In this document: in pieces, positions 54,498 to 64,000 of the stretch
How positions within the stretch are numbered: position 1 is the first letter of the stretch
Layout of the letters: each line of letters starts with the position of its first letter
Source of the DNA: Linepithema humile
Taxonomy: Eukaryota > Arthropoda > Insecta > Hymenoptera > Formicidae
Assembly (NCBI RefSeq): GCF_040581485.1
Contig: NC_090131.1
Span: forward strand, 12,571,501-12,635,500
Direction of reading: 5' to 3'
Length of the DNA: 64,000 bases
Made by a program: the position numbers and the translations under genes
Notes under the pieces: model-generated
Seen by the model: the letters and a program-made list of their open reading frames with translations, nothing else
Database searches by the model: none
Told to the model about the DNA's origin: nothing

Positions 54498-55482
54498 AAT
54501 AAATCTCTCATTAATCTTAACAGTCACTTAAGGCACTTTAAATATGACAAAATGTGTTAAAAATCGAATTTGAGACACAATCCTAAACTGAAACTGAGAT
54601 AGTAACTGTAAATAAGATTTTACATAAAATACTCTTTATTGTAAAGTTAATTACAGTCAAGTTGCACAAGAGCCAGCAAGAAAAAAAACTGAAACTGAAA
54701 ACGGGCTCTCTTTTATAATCCGATCGGTTGTCTTGGTAATGCATAACAAAGAGTCGCTATTTTGTTAAAAATATTTGCGAATCGGAAGTACGCTATCGAC
54801 AGTGCGCTCTGTCGAAACATCTTAAGGTCGCGGTAACCTTGAACAAGCTTACAATATACAAACAGTTTGATAATATTGATGTATCTTAAAATACTGTAAA
54901 AAATTTATTGCAAAAAATCTCATTCTAGCCGGAGTTTGAATCTGGACCTCATAATTAGTACTATTGTACTAATTTATAAATTTTGGAGAAGTATATGAAA
55001 ATGAGCAAAAATGAGCAGGATTTTCTTAAAATATGTGTAAATGCGCATCTAATGATGCCTTACTTTCAGTAATATCTGCTGTTATCGCTTGTTATCGGAT
55101 TTCGAAAAAGCTTTTATAGCTGCAAAACTACAGTATATTCGAAGATAATGAAGTACTATTTTACTATCAATTTATTGCCAAAGTTCTAATGTGATTTTAA
55201 AAGTAGCTTACATCTTAAAATAACAAAAAAATTAACAGGTATTTTATTCTTAGATGTATAACAAACTTAAGAATTTTCTTTGCAAAGAGAATTGATGATA
55301 CAAAAACTATCTATTAAAAATTCAAATGGCTGCTGCATGGACGGTAAATATCACTCAATTATCACAAAACATTGAAAAAAGTGTTAAGAAGAGCTGTATA
55401 TTATAATAGAATACTTTTCCATGCTACTTTCCGAAATTGAATTTTGGCCATTTTTTTAGATTCGCCATCCCACTGTGCAACT

Positions 55483-55614
55483 GTGTGAATAATATTGCAT
55501 TTTTTTTTAAGTGCAAATGAGGCACATATTGAGTATTATCGATATTACATTAAAAAATGCTATTTTATTTTAAACTAAATTACTTGATTTTTTATGTCAT
55601 GTTGCGCAAAACAC
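55483..55614. other. 3' flank of the Ulp1-like gene
   Basis: AT-rich, no gene. It separates the Transib target duplication from the protease stop codon. Confidence 0.5.
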
Positions 55615-56516
55615 TTATTGTGAGGGAAAAAGTGACAGCTTGTTATTTTCTATTATATTCATAAAATGACGTCTCATGCGCTCAACGTCATTAGAATATT
55701 TTTCCATACAAGGATTTTTTTCTAAGACTACAGTTGTAGCAAAAGCAGCTGCATAAATTCCGCAAGATGTATTGTCCGGTTGTGATTGGACTTTTTCGAA
55801 TATTATATCGCTTACGTTTATTGTTGGATAACGTTTGCGAATATAATCTTTCTCCTTCTCTGCCAATTTTTCGTATGTGCAGTTAGGTAAACTGTCATAC
55901 ACATGCAGCTTGGAGCCGTAAAAAAAAAGCATCGCCAGTGATTAGTACAGTTGCCTCCAATTATTTGTAAGCTATTATTGCTATCACTGGCTGTTATTAG
56001 TTCAGGAAACTGCAAGTACTGAACGCTTTGCGTTTCAAAACAAGACGTTTCTCTATCAACGCGCAAGAATGTGTCTAACGATTCATCGTTCAGTTGGCTC
56101 TGTTCAGAGAGAACATTCTCTCTCACCAAAGAAAGAGGAATTATTGTTTTATCTAAAATTTTTTTACGTCTTGCTATTTCATCTGTAGTCAGATTTCGCT
56201 TATTCGTTGAATAATTGACAACGATGCAATCGCTATCTTGCTCCACATCCAGAGCAGTATCTATGCTTGTGGCGTCAGTTGATAAAACTTTCTGTTTTAA
56301 TTTTTTGTTCTCTAGCAAAAGATTTTCATTTTCGTTGAGACGCTTATTTTTCTTTCTACATGCTTGTTCTTTTGCGTCCGTAATATATTTCGGATCTCTA
56401 ATTGGCATATGTCTATTATGGCGACTGTCTATAATTTCTGGCAACATATACTCATAATAAAAACGTGTTAAGACAGGTACCATTTCTTTTTCCCAAAAGA
56501 CTGTCTCTATTAACAC
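55615..56516 (-). pseudogene. YqaJ C-terminal part and Ulp1-like (C48) protease, frameshifted
   Basis: Minus-strand frame 56516-55912 holds the C-terminal part of the YqaJ-type nuclease protein (VFWEKEM..RFYYEYMLPEI), a Lys/Glu-rich linker and NHW, the start of the Ulp1-like active site. The protease continues in another frame from 55932: LHVYDSL, QPDNTSCGIYAAAF with the catalytic Cys, then the tail. The switch falls in a run of nine T (forward AAAAAAAAA at about 55920), so one inserted or lost base breaks the gene. C48 proteases cleave SUMO or ubiquitin-like proteins; many Mutator-type elements carry one. A sequencing error in the homopolymer is possible, but the upstream half also has breaks. 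Confidence 0.75.
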
Positions 56517-56656
56517 GCACGGTTTTTAAACTTTTTGGGGTCTATATAACGAAAATGCAATAATTGCGTTGCGTTATGTTCAACTGTCCCTGAACTTGAT
56601 AAAAGAATCGATGATTTCGATTCATTTTATCAATATTTTTTTGTCAAATATGCCTT

Positions 56657-58400
56657 TTATTGAGGCAATGTTTGTACAGCTTCATCAGCTGTTAAATTTT
56701 CAGCTGATGGAGGACATTTAATCTCCACCAGTCCATCTTCATCGATAAGTCCATCGGGAGAAGCACCCAAGCATGGATTTTCATAATCAATGAACAATCC
56801 GCATAGTGCAATTTTTTTATTCAATTTTGCAGCTAATTCTATTCTGGCGATTTCCTCCCTCTCGCGACCATATTTCATGGCTGCAGTGTCAATGTGTGGA
56901 GGATACAAAATGCTTTTTACAGTTGCTGCACAAGACGTTGTTGGTCTCATGCGACATACGGTTCCAAAATTGGATGCTGTTAGCATTTCACGTCTCAACG
57001 AATGCCATAGTTCACATTCACTTTGGCCTCTTGTCTCTAATTCTATTTCTTGCCTCTTTTCCGCATTTTCCGCAAACTTTTTCATATGATTTTCTTCTAA
57101 TTGTTGATAAACGTTAGGCGGAAGATCTGGCTTTTGTGATTGCGGGTCATAATAACAATCTGTTCCTGGCTCTCGTTTGAATTTTTTTGATCTGCCATGC
57201 ATTTCTCGAGATTCTTTGGTTCTCAAAATTTTTATTTGTCGTCGCTTTTCTAAATTCTCAACGACTGGAGGGACATTCTTACACATGTTTTCATACATTT
57301 GCGTAAGAACCTGTTCAGTATTATACTGCACAACAGCTCCCGCAATTCTAGCATTGTAAGAACCTCGTAGGCCGAAATTTATGCGCTTTCCACCTATTGT
57401 TTTGCAGATTATTGAATTAAACAATTCTGCAGGATTGTTTGTTAAATTTAACAACAAACTATCGGAATAAGCGCTCAAGTACGTAACAGCACTTTCAATT
57501 TTCTGATATAAACCGTGGAATTTCAAATACGGCACATAATTTTGCATTTTCTCACGGTTTTCTTCGCATATACGGCCACGTTCTTTGCATCTTTTATGCT
57601 CACCAAAAATATGGCTAGGAATGTTCAAAATATCTTTTTGTAATTCCGTAGCCTTGCTATGATGAGGTATATTTTCTTCCCTTCGTAAAGTGGCTGCCTC
57701 TACCACTTCTTTCCGTATTTTTAAAATGTTGTTTCCTACAACTTTTCGTAGCTGTACAAAGCCACGTTTTCTATTCTGTTTTGGCTGTGCTGTCTCTGCA
57801 ACAATTTTCAGCTTTTTGGACAAGTTGCGAAGCAAATGATTGCTGCATTCTATTTTTCGTACAGTCACTTCTTGTTCGCGATATGGCGCATTATTTTTAA
57901 TGGACTGATATACGCTGCTGTCGCCATCAGCAATAACAGTTCTATATATCAGTCCATGCATTTCAAGGCTATTTTTAAAACCTTCTACAATGGCGTCGCT
58001 TTTCATTCTTGTAGAGCTAGCGTTGCGGTCAAAATTTTTATAGCATTTATGGCTATGTGGCTCATGACCGATTTGCTCCGCCAAATCACACACCGTACAA
58101 AATTTATTGCGGATGCCAATAAAGAGAACTTTCCTTGTGCGATATCCAATTATGGCACCAACACCAGACAGTGAATCATAGGTGTTGCCATATGATCTCT
58201 TCATCCAACTACCATCCGCTACAACGGTTATATAGGGAATGCCATTTATAGTTTCATTTCTCTCGAGGGCAAGTTGTTTTTCAAGTTCGCCTGCCATTTT
58301 CATACTTTCCATGGCTATTTTTTGAAAATCATCGACTACATTTTCTCGATATTTGATATAAGTCTTTTCAGACATACAAGGGATATTTATACCCGCACAG
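56657..58400 (-). pseudogene. Mutator-like transposase fused to YqaJ nuclease, split by hAT
   Basis: On the minus strand, codons from C-A-G-I-N-I-P-C (58400) to a TAA at 56659-56657. It includes VVADGSWMKRSYG and VIADGDSSVYQSI, each with a putative catalytic Asp, ECSNHLLRNL, and NNPAELFNSI with the putative Glu: the Mutator-like transposase domain of animal elements. C-terminally, LRREMLTASNFG, a GREREEIA helix, and GASPDGL...VEIKCP give the PD-(D/E)xK nuclease site of the YqaJ/lambda-exonuclease fold. The frame then breaks three times before rejoining at 56516. The first 29 codons of the uninterrupted reading frame above 58400 are hAT sequence, not this gene. The 5' part continues beyond 62329. 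Inactive as it stands. Confidence 0.8.
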
Positions 58401-58597
58401 TAGTGATGGGCATAATCGGTTGTTTTAAGGAATCGAGCATGTCGATTATTTTGAAAAGAGCTATCGATCATAATCGATTGAATCTTTAACATGATCGATT
58501 GATCGATTGATAATCGTTTAATTGTTAATTTTATAATTAAATATTATTATGAAGGAAAATGACTGAACTAAAATTTAATATATTTTCAAAAACATTT

Positions 58598-61554
58598 TTA
58601 AAATACAAGTTTATTATTTTTATTTAAGAAACATAACATTTTTACATTTTTTGGGCACAATCGATTTCTTCTGTCAGAAACTATATATCCAGTGGCAGAG
58701 AATAGTTGTTCTACTGGCACAGAACTGTCTGGAGTACATAAATATTTTAAAGCAATTTGAAAAATTTCCGGATGTCTTGTTTTCAAATAATGAAAAGGTT
58801 CTTCAAATAAATTAATATTTGGAGAGCTTAAGAAATTTCTAGTTAAAATGATATTATCTACATTCACCACAGAAGATTGAGCATTTTCCATAAAACTAAA
58901 AATACCAGTAGACTTATGACTATCATTGTTAACTTGAATTTGATTAGTAAGAACATTATTTGTTTCAACTTGGTTCACATTTCTTATTTGAGCAGCAAGA
59001 AGATTTTGTACTATATTAATTGCTTCTTCATAATTTGCTTGCGAACGAAATCCTGCTTTTTTAAATCTTGGGTCAATTAATGTAGCCACTTTGCTAATCG
59101 TTCTTTGTTCATAATGCATTAATTTTTCTTCAATAAATTGCAGAATTTTTTCATGAAACAAAAAAGCTACTGAATTACACAATTTCTTATGAACAGCTTC
59201 CAATTTTAACATTATTCCTTTTATGCAAGGAATCACAAGCAAAATTGACACATATTTGGCACCTATAAAAATTAAAATATTTATTTATAATAAAAGATTT
59301 ACATATATTATTATCAAATAAAAATTTAACAACTTATTAATATACTAGAAATATCTTTAGTTGCTTGATCAAAAGGTTCCAATATCATAATTATTTGTCT
59401 GAGCAGTTGTACTTCTTCCTTTGTTAAAGTTGTAAGATCTGAGTACTCTTCATTTAATTGAATCAATTTAATACCATTAAGATTATCAAGAACACTATTA
59501 ATCATATGATGTAAGGTATTCCATCTTGTATCGATCTACATTATAATACAAAAAAAAAATAAAGAAAAAATTCTTTTATTTAATAAAATTGATTAATATC
59601 AATAAAATTTATATTAATTATAAATATTTTTAAATCAAATTACTTAGTTACTTACATATTGTATCAGTTTGCCAGGGCCAGGAGTATTTTCTCCTTCCTC
59701 AGCTAATTTTTTATTTGCTTCTTTTAACATTCTGTTAGCTTTAGGACTGTGATGAAAAAATGTTACTAACTGTTTACATTTTGTAATAACTGATAGGATT
59801 TCATCGTTATTACATTTTGTAACAGCATTACGCAAAACAAGATTTAAACTATGTGCAAAGCACGGAAAATGCTTTTTGTTAAGTAACTCAACACTCAATT
59901 TCATGTTTGGTGCGTTGTCAGTTACAATATGGTTTACTTTGTCAAAAATCTCCCATTCAGTTAAACAATTTCTGATTAGCTGACTTAAATTCCTTGCGGT
60001 TTCATCTTTTTCAATTAGTATAACATCCAACGCAGTAGAATGCAAGACTAAGGAATCTGAAATTTCTTCAAAAAAATGACACGTAATACCGAGGTAACTG
60101 TCATTAGCGGTAGATGTCCATCCATCTGCTGTTAAGGAAACAGCAGGAGCCTTTTCCAATAAACTTTTCAAATTTTTTTTTGCTATTTCGCAGCATTCAG
60201 GCAATATAGTGGTAGTTAAGGTTTTTCTTGAAATTATTTTATATCTCGGATTTAAAGTTTTTACAAAATTACAGAATCCCTCATCTTCAACTAAAGATAA
60301 AGGCTGGAAATCTTTAGCTATCATTATAGCGAGTTTCTGATCTAAATCCTTTTTCTTTTTACTATTTTTGTCATATGGAATTATGTTTTTAAATAAATTT
60401 TTAAATGATTTTTTTTCAGATGCAGAATCTAAAAAAATTGAAAGAAAATATAAGAAAGAGTAATATAGAAACAAGATAAATAATAAATATAACAATATAA
60501 TAAAAATAAATGTAATATAATAATTTTTTTTTTGTTAGAAAAAATAATTATATTTATTTTTTACTAACCTGTTAAATTTTTGGATGTTTTTACTTTCTCT
60601 TGAGAACACAATTCATCAGAATCTGATGAATTTAAATATTGTTCAAACTCAATGTTATGTTGCTTTTTAATGTGGTTAAAAAGTTTGTAGTATTTCCGCA
60701 ATTTTTAAATATCTTTTTACAAATATTGCATTGAGCCCTTTTCTCGTCAAGTTTAGTAAAGAAGTGCCATGCATCAGACTTTGTACGAAATGTTCTTGAA
60801 AATAAAATGTAAATATAATTAATGAACTTATATATTTGTTATTTAAACAAAACTAATTTATTGTTTCCTAATTTTTACATACCCATTAGTTTTTTTGTCT
60901 TTTCTTTCTTGCTTGCTATAATTTTCATAAAATTTATCATTATTTATAAAACAAAAAAATATTTATGTATAACTATTACTAACCAATATTAATAAGAGCA
61001 TTCTAAAATATAACATAAAATATAAATATAAAAAATTAAATCTATATTATAAATAATTACAAATCTAGTATTACATTCAGAGTTCTCCTTAGAATTGTCT
61101 AATTCTTGATTATCATTATCCGAAGTACTTCCAAAACATAAGGATGCTTTAAAACTGTAAATCATAATAGATAACAGTGTGTATGTGCGTGCAGAAAATT
61201 TGATTTATATAATGATCTACAGGATTAAAAAATATATCTTACCGTTTTGCCCGAGAAAAAGAAGATGCTCTACTACTACTATATATAGTTGATTCGCTAC
61301 AATGGCTATTAATTTTTATTTCACCAGATTCTGAAGATATCTCTGATGTAATTGCAATGTTATTTTTGCAGTAAATGAAAAAAAAAGAATAAATTACTTA
61401 AAAAATAATTGATTAGTACTATAACTGTAACGTAATAAAAACTGTCTTTTTGTGTGTTATTTATATTAATTTTATAAAAGTAACCGTTCACATCATCTTC
61501 ATTTTCTAATCTTTGTCGTCTATTTTCTGTAGATTTTAGCCAATTTTTCAACAT
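58598..61554 (-). CDS. BED-type hAT transposase, multi-exon, likely frameshifted
   Basis: Minus strand. ATG 61554 opens an exon coding MLKNWLKSTENRR. Ser-rich exons follow (about 61365-61249 with donor ACG|GTAAGA, and about 61153-61070). A BED zinc-finger exon (about 60794-60570) holds AWHFFTKL, AQCNIC and, in the next frame, HIKKQH. The main exon (about 60430-59656) contains SLTADGWTS (first Asp), IVTDNAPNM (second Asp) and PCFAHSLNLVL. Further exons are at about 59537-59350 (IDTRWNT) and 59262-58598 with the hAT dimerisation region (SSVPVEQLFS with Glu, SDRRNRL). Within the BED exon, one base appears to be missing near 60673-60680, so the frame shifts between the Cys pair and the His pair. 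Otherwise the exons are open. Related to ZBED-type hAT transposases. Confidence 0.78.
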
Positions 61555-61784
61555 TTTTATGTAAAAACACAGATGACCGGTCAAATTGATTAGTTAGGTT
61601 AAGTTTGGTTAACTGATACTTGTGCCACTAAATAGAAAACACAAACGTTCCGTAAACTACATATAACATGCGCATAATCTATAATATAACGTAACGTGTA
61701 CTATAGATAAATGCGTGCATATGTAGAACGCACTTCAATATGATACGTATACATACATATATAGATCGGGCACACCAGACAAAA

Positions 61785-61895
61785 CGCGATACGCGACGCG
61801 CGACTGTTCAATAAACGTACTGCTTTGCTCAGTGAGCTGCGGAAAGCAGTGCGCTTATTGGACAATCACGCGTCGCGTATCACGTCATCATTCTT
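61785..61895. repeat. Hairpin-forming inverted repeat inside hAT
   Basis: ATACGCGACGCGCGA near 61790 pairs with CACGCGTCGCGTAT near 61867, and further in ACTGCTTT with AAAGCAGT. GC-rich; MITE-like or structural. Confidence 0.65.
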
Positions 61896-61944
61896 AAGGC
61901 CATAAACAAGACTTAGTTATTCTTATAACATTATGAGAATGATC

Positions 61945-62105
61945 GACTTCCAGTATTCATAATCAGATCTTACATTCAACATCGTCTTAAAATCTCGTTC
62001 AACCAATAAAATAACGCTATATGGTTATTTCATTGGCTGAGTGAGATGAGATCTTAAGACGATCTAAATATAAAATATAAGATCTGACTATGAATGCCAG
62101 CCTAT
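61945..62105. repeat. Inverted-repeat element inside hAT
   Basis: ATTCATAATCAGATCTTA near 61956 pairs with TAAGATCTGACTATGAAT near 62080, continuing through ATCGTCTTAA and CCAATAAAATAAC. Arms about 70 bp. Confidence 0.68.
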
Positions 62106-62328
62106 AATTGGTTAATTTGCTTACGATTTTAAGACTTTTGTACACAGTGTTAATCTTGGTTAATTAAAATAGGATTAAAAAATAAAACAATAATCGATTA
62201 AGTGTTTAAATAGTCGATTATTTCGATTAAGTTTTGCTTCTGCAATATTCGATTATTGTCGATTATGCTCCTCTAGATAATCGATATAATCGATCAGTAA
62301 TCGATTAAACGCCCATCACTACCGCACA

Positions 62329-62370
62329 GAATTTTTCCAGTTGGGCAGTGATGCGATATTTCCCACAGCG
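62329..62370 (-). pseudogene. 5' continuation of the hAT-split Mutator-YqaJ gene
   Basis: Minus-strand codons ending L-E-K-F directly precede C-A-G (encoded by the duplicated CCGCACAG), so removing the hAT and one TSD copy restores an in-frame L-E-K-F-C-A-G-I-N-I stretch. Homology cannot be followed by eye beyond about a dozen codons. The sequence further right belongs to the foldback element or unknown DNA. Confidence 0.6.
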
Positions 62371-62499
62371 GTCCCGGCTCCGCTGCCTCACACAACCTTA
62401 CAGAAGCGCTACGTCACGTATCCGTGTGAGCTCGGCCGTTCAACCAATAGAAGAGAGCGAACGCTCCCTTCCACCGAGCCGACACAACAGACGATAAAT

Positions 62500-62985
62500 G
62501 CATGCTACTTGCATGTTAAAAGCAAGCGTTTCTGATTCAGAAAAGAAATTCTGAGGCGAGTGGCTGGAATATTAGAGATCACCTGTTCGAAACCTGTTTC
62601 GTGCAACTTTTTTTTCTTTTTTCCACATTTGTTTCTAACATAGTAAATTATTAGATAATATTTTTTTGCCCAAAAAAATAATATTTTCTATTTATTATTA
62701 ATATTCGCATATATTAAACTAACAATTTTAGAAATAATACAGATCTGCTATTGTTAATAGAAAAATGAAGTTATTTTACAATGTTGCAACAAAGTGCTAA
62801 TTTAACATATGCGAATATTTTTAATAAAGATAAAATAATTTTTTTTAGCCAAAAACATTATCTAATAATTTACTTAAAATAAATATCAAAAAAGGAAAAA
62901 AGTTACAAAATCACAGTTTTCAAACACGAGATTTTTAATATTCTTGCCATTCGCCTTACTCGTTTAACCATGCTTGTTATTTTAC
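62500..62985. mobile_element. Foldback element copy, related to 50400-51320
   Basis: GAGGCGAGTGGCTGGAATATT near 62550 and GAATGGCAAGAATATT (complement, near 62940-62955) mark opposite arms. The arms are AT-rich (CTATTGTTAATAGAAAAAT near the centre) and match the 50.4-kb element. GTTCGAAACC near 62590 followed by a T run resembles a pol III B box plus terminator, but no tRNA fold was found. Confidence 0.65.
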
Positions 62986-64000
62986 ATTTATCAACATAAA
63001 AGATTACACGCCTGCAAAGCTTTTAATTATTTATTTTAAACTACTGCATATTAGCAAGAGTTACTGCAGTAACTACATATACATGTACTGTGGAGATTAG
63101 TGGAGGAACACAGTAGCATATTAAAACTGCAGTCAAATAGATGTAGATTGGTAATTTTATTAATACTATTAATAAGTAGTGGTCTTCCGCACCACCTTTG
63201 AGGTTCCACTTATGGCGCGTTCGATTTTTTTAAGTGGATCGTCGCCTGGAGCCCTATTGTACCACTTTTTTTACACCTGTTATTTACAGGTTAAAATAAT
63301 TTACAGTAGTTGACACTGTATTTTTGTATCTATATACTTACTGTACTTTGTATACTCACTGTACTTGTACTTTTGCGCGTTGCGCGTATATTGGCGAGTT
63401 GGGAAAATTACTTACTTTATAATTTTTTATAAATACAAAATATATTTTGTATTTATTATGCCTGCAATGCTATCAAGAGTAATGAGAAATACAAGGTGTC
63501 CCATTTTAAACAATCCACTCAAATATCTCAGAAACACCGAGTTAAATAATAAAATTTTTTAAATAAAAGTTGTAGGATTTGGAGAGGGAAAAAATATAGG
63601 GATATTTGTTTGACCTTGGATGGAAGCGCTTCTGAGATTTGAAGGTCATTTTTATTTTTTTAAATGGAACCACTTTAATTTTTTTATATAAATCGATTTC
63701 TCATAATATTTGTCGTAAAAAGTTATAAAAGTTATAAACTAGGATGGCCAAAAATTGAATGGTTTACAAGATATTTTATACTTTAATTTGACATAATTTT
63801 ACATAAACTATAAAATATCTCGTTAAATATTCATTTTTCAATTATCTTACTTCAACACTTTTATGCACAAAATAATGAGAGGAATCAATTGGTGTAAAAA
63901 AATACATAGTTGACTTTAAGAAAAAAGTATATATATTTAAGAAGAAAGTATAATATATTATATCATATCTGCTAAATATAGCTTAAATATAGCTCTGCTA
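62986..64000. other. Repeat fragments, no gene
   Basis: Holds a block around 63180-63270 with GTGGTCTTCCGCACCACC, a fragment starting AAGGTGTCCCATTTTA at 63494 with a GACCTTGGA/GAAGGTCA pair, and, at about 63745-63935, a relative of the foldback arm at 10611-10743 (ATGCACAAAATAATGAGA.GAATCAATTGGT). The frame at 63365-63562 has no recognisable domain. Confidence 0.5.

Larger units (their letters stand above)
51618..55477 (-). mobile_element. Transib transposon, apparently complete, TSD CAACT
   Basis: The ends are inverted repeats of about 40 bp beginning CACAGTGGG (left 51618; right, as complement, 55477), flanked by the 5-bp duplication CAACT at 51613-51617 and 55478-55482. A 5-bp duplication and a CACNRTG terminus define Transib, the superfamily from which the RAG1 recombinase core arose. 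3860 bp with one intact transposase gene. A tandem repeat lies between the gene's 3' end and the left terminus. Confidence 0.93.
58401..62320 (-). mobile_element. hAT transposon, TSD CCGCACAG
   Basis: The ends are TAGTGATGGGC (58401) and GCCCATCACTA (62310-62320), flanked by the 8-bp duplication CCGCACAG at 58393-58400 and 62321-62328; an 8-bp duplication is typical of hAT. Both ends have many AATCGAT/ATCGATTA subterminal motifs (58440-58520 and 62180-62305), probable transposase-binding sites. 3920 bp, with one multi-exon gene and two small palindromes near the right end. Confidence 0.93.

Noticed and set aside
62341..62535. 64-codon frame right of the hAT
   Set aside because: Lies across the junction of the split Mutator-like gene and the foldback element; no domain.
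62545..62625. Possible tRNA or tRNA-derived SINE (B-box-like GTTCGAAACC and T run)
   Set aside because: No T-arm stem around the loop, no acceptor stem and no clear A box.

Overview
The window looks like transposon-dense DNA from an insect nuclear genome, most likely a hymenopteran such as an ant. The reasons are AT-rich DNA with GT-AG introns, very long microsatellites, short (CCTAA)n tracts (the complement of the insect telomere repeat TTAGG), and the mix of element families. No rRNA, tRNA, CRISPR array or bacterial-type operon was seen, and no clear single-copy housekeeping gene.

1-15.2 kb. Two inverted copies of a CCCH/RING zinc-finger gene sit at the left edge (2-277 +, 1439-1908 -). 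At 4763-15193 (+) lies an 11-exon gene whose exons join in phase into about 685 codons: an N-terminal FLYWCH-type zinc finger, a MULE (Mutator-like) transposase core with its D, D and E residues in place, an acidic linker, and a C-terminal RING finger. Its introns hold a solo LTR (6188-7965, TSD ATAA) nested in a long foldback palindrome (6169-8514), 1.1 kb of pure (CT)n, a second palindrome, and copies of a 145-160-bp repeat family.

15.2-17.1 kb is AT-rich degenerate repeat with no gene. 17.15-39.76 kb holds Ty3/gypsy-type LTR retrotransposons. Element A (17152-27096) is complete, with 1292-bp LTRs and a 4-bp TSD. Element B (29979-39758) has 1179-bp LTRs and is preceded by a truncated tandem copy of its own 3' half (27843-29978). 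Each element encodes one uninterrupted gag-pol frame (2118 and 2142 codons) that carries about 600 residues beyond integrase and ends inside the 3' LTR. A and B share the same downstream flank, which contains a 15-bp minisatellite, so this is a local rearrangement, gene conversion, or an assembly artefact.

40.4-43.8 kb: a 5'-truncated LINE in a single frame broken by six stop codons and no frameshift, running into (AG)n. 43.8-51.3 kb: long inverted repeats, an internally deleted PIF/Harbinger copy (45109-46257, TSD TTA), a small TIR element, and a decayed P-element/THAP9-type transposase (about 46590-48471).

51.6-62.4 kb: a complete-looking Transib element (51618-55477, TSD CAACT) with an intact 710-residue RAG1-like transposase and ends that begin with the RSS heptamer CACAGTG. 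Next to it is a decayed Mutator-like element encoding a transposase fused to a YqaJ-type nuclease, followed by an Ulp1-like protease. That element is split by a hAT transposon (58401-62320, TSD CCGCACAG) with its own multi-exon BED-hAT gene. Related foldback elements (50400-51320, 62500-62985) bracket this cluster. 63-64 kb holds only repeat fragments.

The parts do not form a pathway. The window is a nest of at least eight transposon classes. The most notable units are the FLYWCH-MULE-RING gene, the Transib copy and the paired gypsy elements.
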